From: an uncultured Verrucomicrobia subdivision 3 bacterium
GTDB lineage: Bacteria > Verrucomicrobiota > Verrucomicrobiia > Limisphaerales > UBA11358
Reading direction: 5' to 3'
Assembly: GCA_903922735.1 (NCBI GenBank)
Contig: CAIXUZ010000035.1
Coordinates: forward strand, 1-64,000
Length of the DNA: 64,000 nucleotides
Below, in pieces: positions 16,963 to 24,804 of the stretch (positions within the stretch are counted from its first letter, which is position 1; every line of letters starts with the position of its first letter). The notes beneath the pieces are model-generated. The model worked only from the letters and a program-made list of their open reading frames with translations. It did no database searches and had not been told where the DNA came from. Both the position numbers and the translations under genes were made by a program.

Positions 16963-18459
16963 ATGGAATACGAAGCCGTCATCGGTCTGGAAACCCACGT
17001 CCAGCTCAAGACCCGATCCAAGATGTGGTGCGGTTGCGCGAACCAATACGGTTCCGAGCCGAACACCAACGTCTGCCCCGTTTGTTTGGGCATGCCCGGC
17101 GTGCTGCCCGTGCCCAACGAAGAGGCGCTCCGCAAAACGGTTCTCACCGGCTATTTGTTGAACTGTGAAATTCCACGCTCCGCCAAGTTCGACCGGAAAA
17201 ATTATTTCTACCCCGACGCCTCCAAGAATTACCAGCTCACCCAATACGACCGGCCCAGCACCGCGAACGGTTTTGTGGAATTTGAATTCAATGGCCTTGG
17301 CTCGGTGAATGGCCTGGGCAAAGTCCGCATCACTCGCGCGCATCTGGAAGAAGACGTGGGCAAGCTCACGCACTTCGACCGCACCAGCGGTGTGGATTTC
17401 AACCGGGCGGGCGTGCCCCTGCTGGAAATTGTTTCCGAGCCGGACCTCACCGGCGCGGACATGGCCTACGCCTATCTCAACGCGCTCACGGAAATTTTGC
17501 ACCAGGGCGGCGTCAGCGATTGCGACATGGAAAAAGGCATGGTGCGCTGCGACGTGAACATCAGCGTGCGCCCCGTTGGCACGAAGGCGCTTGGCGCGAA
17601 GATCGAGATCAAGAACATGAACAGTTTCTCCGGCGTGCGCCGCGCGGCGGAATACGAAATTCAGCGCCAGATCGGGGTTTTGAAAGGCGGCGGCCGGCTT
17701 GTCCAATCCACCCGGCGCTGGGACGATGCGGCCGGCATCACCGAAGAAATGCGGACGAAGGAAAATGCGCATGACTACCGTTATTTTCCGGAACCCGACA
17801 TGATGCCGCTCGCGCCGACCGATGTCTGGCTGGTCGAAGTAAAATCGCGCGTCATCGAATTGCCGCTGGCGCGCAAACAGCGGTTCATGCGGGACTACCA
17901 GATCCCGGCCGGCGACGCCGAGGTGTTCAAAAGCAACGTCGCGCTGGGAGATTATTTTGAAGGCCTCGCGAAACAGTCAAAAAATCCCAAGGCCGTTGCA
18001 AATTGGATCATCAACAATCTGCTTGCCAAACTGTCCGAAGCGAACGCGAAGGAAGCCGCGGAGCAGGCTGCGCTCGGCCTCGAACCGGCGGACCTGAAGC
18101 TATCCACGCTCGCAGACTTGAAGTTCAAGCCCGAGGCCTTGCTGGAACTCGTCGCCCTCGTCGAAGCCAGGGCCATCAGCAGTTCTGCCGCGCAGCAGGT
18201 GTTCGCCGAGCTGTTCCAGTCCGGCAAAGCACCCGCCATCATCGTGCAGGAACGCGGTCTCGCCCAGGTCAGCGACACCGGCACCATCGAAAAATTCTGC
18301 GATGAAGCCATCGCCGCGAATCCCGCGCCCGTGGCAGATTACCGGGCGGGCAAGGTGGCGGCCCTCAATTCGCTCAAGGGCCAGGTGATGAAGCTCTCCA
18401 AAGGCAAGGCCAACCCCGCCCTCGTCGGTGAAATCTTGGAACGGAAGCTGAAGGCATGA
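16963..18459 (+). CDS. gatB: Asp-tRNA(Asn)/Glu-tRNA(Gln) amidotransferase subunit B
   Basis: The 498-aa GatB is the kinase/tRNA-binding subunit that, with GatA and GatC, amidates mischarged Glu-tRNA(Gln) or Asp-tRNA(Asn). The N-terminal YEAVIGLETHVQL, the Cys-rich zinc motif CGCANQYG...CPVCLGMPG, NYFYPD-SKNYQLTQYD, GVDFNRAGVPLLEIVSEPD, the KIEIKNMNSF motif and the C-terminal YqeY-like tail (KGQVMKLSKGKANPALVGEIL) are all intact. gatA and gatC are not in the window. The stop overlaps the next gene by ATGA. Confidence 0.97.
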   Translation: MEYEAVIGLETHVQLKTRSKMWCGCANQYGSEPNTNVCPVCLGMPGVLPVPNEEALRKTVLTGYLLNCEIPRSAKFDRKNYFYPDASKNYQLTQYDRPSTANGFVEFEFNGLGSVNGLGKVRITRAHLEEDVGKLTHFDRTSGVDFNRAGVPLLEIVSEPDLTGADMAYAYLNALTEILHQGGVSDCDMEKGMVRCDVNISVRPVGTKALGAKIEIKNMNSFSGVRRAAEYEIQRQIGVLKGGGRLVQSTRRWDDAAGITEEMRTKENAHDYRYFPEPDMMPLAPTDVWLVEVKSRVIELPLARKQRFMRDYQIPAGDAEVFKSNVALGDYFEGLAKQSKNPKAVANWIINNLLAKLSEANAKEAAEQAALGLEPADLKLSTLADLKFKPEALLELVALVEARAISSSAAQQVFAELFQSGKAPAIIVQERGLAQVSDTGTIEKFCDEAIAANPAPVADYRAGKVAALNSLKGQVMKLSKGKANPALVGEILERKLKA

Positions 18460-19298
18460 TCGTTGTGAACGGCAACAGCCGGCAGTGGTTGCTGGCGATC
18501 ATGGTTGGCTTCTCGCTGGTGGGTTGCAATAAATTGGAACCGGAAAAAGCCGGGCCGCCCATTGCATCCGTTACCACAGCGCCGCCGGTTGATGATGCGT
18601 TCTGGCTCAATCTAAATCGGCGTCGTGTCGATATTTATCGCACCCAGCTCAAGGCCGCACCACCGGTGCTCGTGGTTCGCGCCAGCCATTATGCTTTCAA
18701 TCCAACGAACGGAATGGGCATGCATTATGGCTGGCTGGATGGCAGGCTGGCAAATTTGCACATCAGCTTTTCCGAACTCGTGGGTTATGCCTATGGCCGG
18801 GACGGCTCGTTCGATGGTCGCCAGTATGCCCGCACGGAATTTCCCGACGAGTGGACGCGCGGCCGGTTGACTAACAAATTTGACGTGATTGTCACCATCA
18901 GCAACCAGCCGAAGGAGTCCATGCAGGCGGAGGCGCGCAAACTGCTCCGGCGGCAGTTCGGACTCGCCTGGCATCGCGAACCCAAGGCGACCGACGTTTT
19001 GTTCATTCGCGCCAAGGATCCGGCGTTGCTGCAATCCAAGGCCAGCGCGGATTTTTCGCACAGCAAGGCGCTTTCAGAACTGGCCGGGGAATTGGAAAAT
19101 TATTTCCGCCGGCCCGTGGTGGATGAAACTGGTGCCATTGGTCGTTACGATAAGCGTGTGGAACTGATTCCCGCGCGCTGGGTCAACGGTCGCACCACGG
19201 ATTTGGATGAGAACAATAAATTTCTCGCGGCGTTCGGCTTGGAATTGGTTCCGGGTAAACTGTCGCAGGAATGGCTGGTTATGGAACGGGTCAAATGA
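18456..19298 (+). CDS. DUF3738/TIGR03435-like lipoprotein
   Basis: The 280-aa protein has a lipobox-like LVGC (Cys24) after a hydrophobic segment. The central and C-terminal parts show the pattern of the soil-associated TIGR03435/DUF3738 family: NKFDVIVTI, LLRRQFGLAWHRE, and RPVVDETGAIGRYD. The function of that family is not established. It overlaps gatB by 4 bp, which suggests co-transcription but probably not a shared job. Family assignment is by eye, at moderate confidence. Confidence 0.75.
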   Translation: MIVVNGNSRQWLLAIMVGFSLVGCNKLEPEKAGPPIASVTTAPPVDDAFWLNLNRRRVDIYRTQLKAAPPVLVVRASHYAFNPTNGMGMHYGWLDGRLANLHISFSELVGYAYGRDGSFDGRQYARTEFPDEWTRGRLTNKFDVIVTISNQPKESMQAEARKLLRRQFGLAWHREPKATDVLFIRAKDPALLQSKASADFSHSKALSELAGELENYFRRPVVDETGAIGRYDKRVELIPARWVNGRTTDLDENNKFLAAFGLELVPGKLSQEWLVMERVK

Positions 19299-19454
19299 TC
19301 CGCGCCCGTCGGCGAAATTCAGGCGCGGAAATCAAAAATTAGCGGGTCAACCCCGGGTATGGATTTTTAGTCCGACAGGTCTTTTGTTTTGAGCGCGGCT
19401 GGAATTGGTTTGTTAAATGGTAAATCGGTCTGTGGAACTGATTGCGGTGGGCGC

Positions 19455-19484
19455 TTGCCTTCATCCATCATCTTCTGCTACTTT
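19455..19484 (+). promoter_or_regulatory. Putative promoter of tRNA-Leu
   Basis: TTGCCT (19455-19460) and TACTTT (19479-19484) are separated by 18 bp. They sit 17 bp before the first base of the tRNA. The match is moderate. Confidence 0.4.
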
Positions 19485-19501
19485 ACCTTCGTCTTCACGT
19501 T

Positions 19502-19586
19502 GCCCACGTGGCGGAATTGGCAGACGCGCTAGATTCAGGTTCTAGTCCTTAACCGGATACAGGTTCAAGTCCTGTCGTGGGCACCA
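19502..19586 (+). tRNA. tRNA-Leu (anticodon CAG)
   Basis: The 85-nt gene has the long variable arm of a class II tRNA. The acceptor arm gcccacg (19502-19508) pairs with cgtgggc (19576-19582), the discriminator is A, and CCA is encoded (19584-19586). The anticodon arm ctaga/tctag encloses the loop ttcaggt, with CAG as anticodon. The T arm contains GTTCAAGTC. Its downstream side borders a gene-poor, repeat-rich stretch. Confidence 0.97.
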
Positions 19587-19822
19587 CTTTAGAATCCCCT
19601 CAAAAGGGTCGCTTTCATTGGGAAACGCCTGTGTTTTCAGTGTTTTTTTGCTCGCATAACCGCCCACCTATTGCGGTCAGCTTCGGTCAACTTTCCCCCG
19701 CTTTTAGGGCACCAAAAGGCACTTGCCACACAACCAGTGCTACCCGCCATTCGATTTCTCCCTGTTTCAAGGGCACATTTTGAAAACTTGCTGCACCCTT
19801 GAACCGGACTCATATTTGACTC

Positions 19823-20236
19823 ATGCAATTCAGTGATTTTTTTAACGTCGGCAATGGCTTGGTGGATACGGTTAAAATCGTTTTCTTCAGAATGTTGCCC
19901 AGGGCTGCGCAAATCGAAAAAGTCCGTGCCGAAATCAACCGCAGCCTGCTAAAACAGTATGGCAAAATGACGAGGCTGGAAATTGATAAAGCAAACCGGA
20001 CCATCAGTGCCGACCTGGATTTGAAGGGGGATAATACGGTCGTTCAGATCAAGCTTTCAAACTACCGCCTCATTGAGGAAGCGGGCAGGCATCCGGTTAT
20101 TGAACCAGGCACCATTGAGGCGTCCCGTGAATGGCTTGACGCCCTGCTTCAGACACTGGTTAAAGCCAGCGTCATTCCAAATCAAATCGCAGTCAAAAAC
20201 CCGCTGCACCAAGCCGTCGTTAAATCCATTCTTTAA
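19823..20236 (+). CDS. Hypothetical protein, 137 aa
   Basis: A lone gene in the gene-poor region after tRNA-Leu. It starts ATG-CAA-TTC. The first 35 residues are mildly hydrophobic (FFNVGNGLVDTVKIVFFRMLP), then come heptad-like charged helices and a beta-rich stretch (TRLEIDKANRTISADLDLKGDNTVVQIKLSNYRL) ending in another helix. That middle part resembles lipid-binding or SRPBCC/DUF-type small proteins, but I recognise no family. Base composition is lower in GC than its neighbours. It could be cargo of a decayed element beside the tRNA gene, which is inference only. Confidence 0.6.
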   Translation: MQFSDFFNVGNGLVDTVKIVFFRMLPRAAQIEKVRAEINRSLLKQYGKMTRLEIDKANRTISADLDLKGDNTVVQIKLSNYRLIEEAGRHPVIEPGTIEASREWLDALLQTLVKASVIPNQIAVKNPLHQAVVKSIL

Positions 20237-20500
20237 CCCGGATCCAAAAGTTCTATCCCCTTCCACAGCGGATCTCTGCTTTACGATAATTTTACTTGAC
20301 ATATATGTATATATATTAAATGGTACACCTAGTTCGGCGAGCCCAGCTTGGGGTCCGCCTGCCGATGGCCGGTGCGGTTTTTCGTGCGGCGTGCGTGGCT
20401 GTTCTTTGACATCTGGATTTTGTCCCGCCGCCCTTCCGGGTTGGTCGGGTGGAGTTTGGCGCTTCACCCGGCAACCTGGAAACTTTCAAAATTTCATTTT

Positions 20501-20528
20501 TTGGTGCGGTTTGGTGCGGTTTGGTGCG
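20501..20528. repeat. Tandem repeat, period 10 (ttggtgcggt)
   Basis: Two exact units ttggtgcggt plus a partial third (ttggtgcg). Confidence 0.85.
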
Positions 20529-20644
20529 CCCGGGTCACTTTCAACCGTCGTTGGCCAAGGCCGGCTGGGTCGGTTAGGCGCTGATTCCTTTTGAAACTTT
20601 ATCACCTGAAAAATGAAAAAGGGTAAAGAACCGGTAAAGTTTTA

Positions 20645-20663
20645 GATGCTCTATCAACCACTT
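20645..20663. repeat. 19-bp duplicated motif, copy 1
   Basis: gatgctctatcaaccactt occurs exactly here and at 21139-21157. Both copies are preceded within 20 bp by an accggt word and followed within 30 bp by ggtaaagt. Confidence 0.85.
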
Positions 20664-20830
20664 ACAACAATTGACCTTGGCCCTGGTAAAGTAAATTAAG
20701 GGCGCATTTGATTTCAGCTTTCTGCTTTCAACTTTCTATTTTGGTCCCATATCCGGCATCGAGCTTCCGTTTTGTGAACCGCTTTTCCCACGCCTCGTGC
20801 TTGTTAAAAAACTTGGAAAAAACCGGTAGC

Positions 20831-20860
20831 CGGTAAAAATCGGTAAAAATCGGTAAACAA
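20831..20860. repeat. Tandem repeat, period 10 (cggtaaaaat)
   Basis: Two exact units cggtaaaaat and a third cggtaaacaa; a related cggtagc lies just upstream. Confidence 0.85.
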
Positions 20861-21020
20861 TCCGTGCCGCCTGTTTTCAGGTTTTGATCTGGTCTCGCCT
20901 ATGGCGGGCTTGGCATCTTGGCGGTTTAAACCCGCTTTCCGCCCTGTCCCCAACTTAAAACTAAAAATCAAAAACTTCCCCTTTTGTCACCTTTGTGCAA
21001 AAAACGCCGTTTTCAAAACC

Positions 21021-21070
21021 GGGTGACAAAAAGGGACAAAAAGGGACAAAAGGTGACAAAAAGTGACACA
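21021..21070. repeat. Tandem repeat, period 10 (aaggtgacaa type)
   Basis: Five consecutive 10-bp units (gggtgacaaa, aagggacaaa twice, aggtgacaaa, aagtgacaca). An inverted match, cttttgtcacctt, lies 25-40 bp upstream near 20982-20995. Confidence 0.85.
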
Positions 21071-21138
21071 GGGCATTCAGCCTCCAAAAGGCCGACGAAA
21101 AAATAGACCGATTTTAGACCGGAAATGGACCGGTTTGG

Positions 21139-21157
21139 GATGCTCTATCAACCACTT
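21139..21157. repeat. 19-bp duplicated motif, copy 2
   Basis: Second exact copy of the motif at 20645-20663. Here it is preceded by three 'agaccg/ggaccg' words spaced 11 bp apart (21104, 21115, 21126). Confidence 0.85.
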
Positions 21158-21240
21158 GAATCCAATGCCCCTCAGGTTGGTAAAGTTACCGCTTTCCGCT
21201 TTGCCCCATTCCAGTCTCGCCCCGCCGGACCACTTCGCTA

Positions 21241-21858
21241 TCATTCCCCGATGTAAGCCGTGTGCCAGCGCAAATCCTTTTTCACCACACCCTTTTTCTT
21301 CATTGCCTTCATGATGGCGGACACCTGGCTCCAGTCCAGTTGTACCATCACTTTGTCCGGCCAGTCTTTTTCATCCGACCAGAAATCTATTTGCAATTCC
21401 AACCGGCCGTCCTTTTCTTCGGGAGTGGCGAGGGTGAATTTGTTCAACGTATTGTTAAAATTCCTGCCCGCAGACTTTGACCAATACCATAAGACTTCGT
21501 CCGTGATATCCATCGGCAGGTCCGGGAACTTCACGGCAAACAACCTTGGATGAATGCCCTTGTCACCCTCATCCATATAGGCTTTGTCGCCCACGAAAAC
21601 CGCCAGGTCCCCTTTGATGACTTCGTTGACGCCATACAGGGAAGGCCAGATCAGAACCGGCTTGCCGCCCGATTCCCGGTGTTCGAATGAAACGCGCGGC
21701 AGCTCTGATTCGCCGGCCCAGGCGTGCATGGCATGAGCGGTTTCTTCATAACCGCTGCCCAAAGTCTTGACCGTTTTGGGCGACTGGCACCCGGTCAAAC
21801 CGAGACATACCAAGGCCAAAGCTAATCCCCAAAGTTTATCAGATGGTGGAAAATACAT
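21241..21858 (-). CDS. Hypothetical lipoprotein, 205 aa
   Basis: The signal peptide has a lipobox LTGC (Cys24 in VCLGLTGCQSPK). The mature chain is a soluble, mixed alpha/beta domain with many Trp and acidic residues (DEVLWYWSKSAGR, IDFWSDEKDWPDKVMVQLDW). I recognise no family. It is probably membrane-anchored on the periplasmic side. It reads away from purF's end with a 139-bp gap, both on the minus strand. Confidence 0.75.
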   Translation of the reverse strand: MYFPPSDKLWGLALALVCLGLTGCQSPKTVKTLGSGYEETAHAMHAWAGESELPRVSFEHRESGGKPVLIWPSLYGVNEVIKGDLAVFVGDKAYMDEGDKGIHPRLFAVKFPDLPMDITDEVLWYWSKSAGRNFNNTLNKFTLATPEEKDGRLELQIDFWSDEKDWPDKVMVQLDWSQVSAIMKAMKKKGVVKKDLRWHTAYIGE

Positions 21859-21997
21859 GATCTTGTGCCATTCGCATCGGCATCAATACTAACTCCGGTG
21901 GCCTTGCTTAGTTTCCCGGGATTTCATTAAATCACACCGGAAAACTTGGCTCATTGTCATTGGGGAGAGAATAAATGGAATTTTTCCGGCCCGGGTC

Positions 21998-23479
21998 TCA
22001 CACCTTCAAAAGTTTGAACTGTTCATTTTCCTTCGCGGCGGCTTCGCCGAGGGTTTGCGTTTCCTTGCGGCGGCGTTCGATGATGTGCTTGTCGAGCAGC
22101 GGGTCATATTTTACGGGATAATTGCCGTTGTAACACGCCATGCAGAAGGCTTCCACCGGTTGCCGGGTCGCGGACACCATGCCGGCCTGGGAAAGATAAT
22201 GAAGTGAATCGGCATTCAGATATTTACGGATCTCATCCACGGTGTTGTTCGCCGCCATGAGCTTGCTGCGGTCGGGGAAATCGATGCCGTAAACGCACGG
22301 ATACTGGTGCGGCGGACAGCTGACGGCGACATGAACTTCCTTCGCGCCGGCGTCCTTGAGCGTTTTCACCCGGGAACGGCACGTTGTCCCGCGCACAATG
22401 GAATCGTCCACGATGATGACCCGCTTGTCTTTCACGAGCGACTCGATGAGGTTGAGTTTCACGCGGACGTTGAAATCGCGGATGAGCTGCGTGGGCTGGA
22501 GAAAGCTGCGGCCGACGTAATGGTTGCGGATGAACGCCATTTCGTAAGGAATGCCGGACTCCTCGGCGTAACCCATCGCGGCGCACACGCCGCTGTCCGG
22601 CACGGGAATCACCAGGTCGGCTTTGATGTTATGTTCGCGCGCGAGCTGGCGGCCCATTTCCTTGCGCACATCATAGACGGTGTGGCCATTGAGGACGCTG
22701 TCCGGCCGCGCGAAATAGACGTATTCAAAAATGCAGAAGGCTTTTTTACTGTGGTCTGGAAAAGCCTGGATGCTGGTCAGTCCCTGGTCGTTGATGATGA
22801 CGATTTCGCCCGGCTCCACGTCGCGGACGAATTGCGCATGAATCAAATCAAACGCGGTCGTCTCGCTGGAAAGAATCCACGCGCCGTTCGCCGTGCGGCC
22901 GATGGACAGCGGACGGAAGCCGTGCGGATCCCGCGCGCCGATGAGTTCCTTCTCCGTCAGGATGACGAGCGAATACGCGCCCTCAATGCGCCGCAAAGTC
23001 TGAACGAGCGAGTTGGCCACGCCGCCCATGGTCGGTTGCGCGAGCATCATGATGATGATCTCGCTGTCCACGGTGGTCTGGAAAACGAGCCCGCGGGATT
23101 CGAGTTCATCGCGGAGCTGCGCGGCGTTGGTGAGGTTGCCGTTGTGGGCCACCGCGATCTGGCCGCGGGCGCAGTCCACGGTGAGCGGCTGGGCGTTGCG
23201 GAGATTCGAGGTGCCGGTGGTGGAATACCGCGTGTGGCCGATGGCCCGGTCGCCGACCAGGTCGTGCAGGATTTTCGGGTCGCTGAAAATCTGCGGCACG
23301 AGCCCCATGCCGTGGTGTTTGTAAAACTTGCCGTCGTGGCCGGTGACGATGCCGGCGCTTTCCTGGCCGCGATGTTGCAGGGCATAAAGCCCGAAGTAGG
23401 CCAGCTCTGCGGCGTTCGGGTGGCCGAAAACGCCGAAAACTCCGCAGTAATGTTTGGGGTAATTGGGTGGTTGTTGCAT
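21998..23479 (-). CDS. purF: Amidophosphoribosyltransferase
   Basis: The 493-aa PurF catalyses the first committed step of purine synthesis, PRPP plus glutamine to phosphoribosylamine. The N-terminal Ntn glutaminase has the nucleophile Cys12 in HYCGVFGVFG, which implies removal of an 11-residue propeptide, then LQHRGQESAGI and GHTRYSTTG. The C-terminal phosphoribosyltransferase has the PRPP loop VIIVDDSIVRGTT. Four Cys in the second half (CPPHQYPC, CMACYNG) fit the Fe-S-type PurF. Length is normal. Confidence 0.97.
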   Translation of the reverse strand: MQQPPNYPKHYCGVFGVFGHPNAAELAYFGLYALQHRGQESAGIVTGHDGKFYKHHGMGLVPQIFSDPKILHDLVGDRAIGHTRYSTTGTSNLRNAQPLTVDCARGQIAVAHNGNLTNAAQLRDELESRGLVFQTTVDSEIIIMMLAQPTMGGVANSLVQTLRRIEGAYSLVILTEKELIGARDPHGFRPLSIGRTANGAWILSSETTAFDLIHAQFVRDVEPGEIVIINDQGLTSIQAFPDHSKKAFCIFEYVYFARPDSVLNGHTVYDVRKEMGRQLAREHNIKADLVIPVPDSGVCAAMGYAEESGIPYEMAFIRNHYVGRSFLQPTQLIRDFNVRVKLNLIESLVKDKRVIIVDDSIVRGTTCRSRVKTLKDAGAKEVHVAVSCPPHQYPCVYGIDFPDRSKLMAANNTVDEIRKYLNADSLHYLSQAGMVSATRQPVEAFCMACYNGNYPVKYDPLLDKHIIERRRKETQTLGEAAAKENEQFKLLKV

Positions 23480-23545
23480 CGCGCGCGCCGCTGAATTTGA
23501 GCAAACGAAAGCGCTTTGCGCAAGCCGGAACCGGCGGCGAAAATC

Positions 23546-23956
23546 TTACTTGGCCACGAGCGGCAAAAGTTTTTCCACCAGTTCGGGCGGCAGCCGTTTG
23601 GGCTTCTCCTCGCGGCTGGTGCAGCAATGGAAGGTTTCGGCTTCCAGCAATAGTTTGTGGTTTTGATCCAGGATGCGGTGGTGGAAGTTCACGCGGATGC
23701 GTTCAACCAGCGAGGGGCGGACTTCAATCGTCAGCCAATCGTCATAGCGCGCCGGGGCTTGGTAGCGCAGCCGCGCCTCGATGACGGGAAAAATATAATC
23801 CGCCTCCTGCAAGGTCAGGACCGGTGCGCCGAGCGAACGCAAAAACTCGCCCCGCGCCGCCTCCAGCAGATCGAGATAGCGCGAGTGGTAGATGTGGTTG
23901 CCGACGGTGCATTCGGCGTAGGTGACGCGATGGTGGTAACGGAACGGTTCGCTCAT
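23546..23956 (-). CDS. Acyl-CoA thioesterase, hot-dog fold (4HBT/YbgC-like)
   Basis: The 136-aa hot-dog protein starts at the ATG at 23956 (MSEPFRYHHRVTYAEC); an upstream ATG at 23989 lies in repeat-like sequence. The motif HRVTYAECTVGNHIYHSRYLDLLEAARGEFL aligns with the active-site helix of 4-hydroxybenzoyl-CoA/YbgC thioesterases (split here as YAECTVGN and YHSRYLD). The usual catalytic Asp of the D-x-D pair is replaced by Thr, with Glu at the first position. The enzyme may use Glu instead, or have another role. It is downstream of purF's start on the same strand. Confidence 0.85.
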   Translation of the reverse strand: MSEPFRYHHRVTYAECTVGNHIYHSRYLDLLEAARGEFLRSLGAPVLTLQEADYIFPVIEARLRYQAPARYDDWLTIEVRPSLVERIRVNFHHRILDQNHKLLLEAETFHCCTSREEKPKRLPPELVEKLLPLVAK

Positions 23957-24136
23957 GCGCCAATCTACGGTTCCAGGTTCGCGGTTCAAAGTTCAAAGTT
24001 TCCCGCTTCAACTCATCCTCATCGTCTGCCTCATGCTCCTTCTCACCTTTTGAGAATGAGAAAGAGGATGGGAACGGGAAAGATGACCTGCAAAAATTCC
24101 ATTTGCGCGATTCTGGTTTGCAGCTATGTTGCCACC

Positions 24137-24295
24137 ATGAGTTGGCAGCAATTTCTTCCATTGATAATGGTGCTGGGTGTGGCGGTGGTTTTGGTCTGGC
24201 GCAGTTCCGACCCTAAAAAACACGATCACGGTTGCAACTGCGGTTGTCCGCACGATCACCAAGACGAGGAACCCAAAGAAACCGCCTCGCGCTGA
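24137..24295 (+). CDS. Small membrane protein with His/Cys-rich tail, 52 aa
   Basis: One N-terminal transmembrane segment (QFLPLIMVLGVAVVLVWR) is followed by a short tail rich in possible metal ligands: KKHDHGCNCGCPHDHQDEE, with three Cys and four His. I start at ATG 24137; the longer frame upstream is the shadow of the antisense thioesterase. The layout recalls small FeoB-associated Cys-rich proteins, but no feoB is present, so a metal-binding role is only inferred. hsp20 follows 45 bp downstream. Confidence 0.65.
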   Translation: MSWQQFLPLIMVLGVAVVLVWRSSDPKKHDHGCNCGCPHDHQDEEPKETASR

Positions 24296-24340
24296 CCGTT
24301 CGCGGGACCGGGAAGAAAATTCAGAAAATATTTTTGTAAC

Positions 24341-24754
24341 ATGGCCGTAACCAAAGTCAGTTCTCCGATTCATTTTGCGCCGCGCAGCCACAGCCCGGGT
24401 GAGACGGCCACGGGTCGCTGGACGCCCAACACCGACATTTACGTCGCCAACAACGGGCTCGTGATCAAGGCCGAGCTGGCCGGCATGAAGAGCGACAGCC
24501 TGGAAATCATTGCCGAAGGTCAGCGGCTGCGTATTAACGGCATCCGTCCCGACTGCTGCCGCGCACCTCATTGCAGTTTCCTGGTGATGGAAATCAGCTA
24601 CGGGCCGTTCGAGACGATGCTCGAACTCCCGCCGGGCTATGATTTGAGCCGGGCGCGGGCGGTTTATATCAATGGTTTTCTAAGGATTGACGTGCCAGCC
24701 GCACAGCAACCGCCGCAGAAAACCACCAAGGTTCCCATCAGTGAAGGAGTTTGA
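24341..24754 (+). CDS. Hsp20/alpha-crystallin family chaperone
   Basis: The 137-aa small heat-shock protein has the alpha-crystallin domain from about residue 30 to 120: TPNTDIYVANNGLVIKAELAGM, then an L-x-I-x-G strand (RLRINGIR), then GPFETMLELPPGYD and the terminal A-V-Y-I-NGFLRIDVP, which is the G-L-L pattern of the family. It prevents aggregation of unfolded proteins. It lies immediately before lon, giving a proteostasis pair. An unusual CC pair (RPDCCRAPHC) sits in the loop. Confidence 0.9.
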   Translation: MAVTKVSSPIHFAPRSHSPGETATGRWTPNTDIYVANNGLVIKAELAGMKSDSLEIIAEGQRLRINGIRPDCCRAPHCSFLVMEISYGPFETMLELPPGYDLSRARAVYINGFLRIDVPAAQQPPQKTTKVPISEGV

Positions 24755-24804
24755 CCGCGCATGAATCCCCGGGCGCAATGCGCCTTTCTTGCGTGGATAA
24801 AATA

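Larger units (their letters stand above)
20237..21240. other. Gene-poor, repeat-rich intergenic region
   Basis: About 1 kb without a convincing gene. Small frames here have no codon-use support. It contains a TTGACA followed by an alternating AT stretch (20296-20320) without a good -10, three separate 10-bp phased tandem repeats (20501-20528, 20831-20860, 21021-21070), an 11-bp phased 'agaccg' set (21104-21132), a 19-bp exact duplication (20645-20663 and 21139-21157), and gctttc-type word repeats (20712-20737, 21189-21205). No integrase or att duplicate of the tRNA end was seen. Confidence 0.7.

Noticed and set aside
20296..20324. Strong promoter from TTGACA
   Set aside because: The -35 box is perfect but no good -10 is found at 16-18 bp, and no gene follows for about 900 bp on that strand.
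20348..20584. Small plus-strand frames of 78-173 aa
   Set aside because: Codon use is unlike neighbours, with tandem repeats inside; no start signal or family.
20645..20663. tRNA fragment
   Set aside because: The complement of gatgctctatcaaccactt recalls a tRNA D-arm (ggttgatagagc), but no anticodon, T or acceptor arm can be formed nearby.
19502..21240. Genomic island with attL/attR
   Set aside because: No direct repeat of the tRNA 3' end and no integrase were found, so an island could not be supported, only suspected.
22307..23494. Long plus-strand frame of 395 aa
   Set aside because: It is antisense to purF; no recognisable domain.
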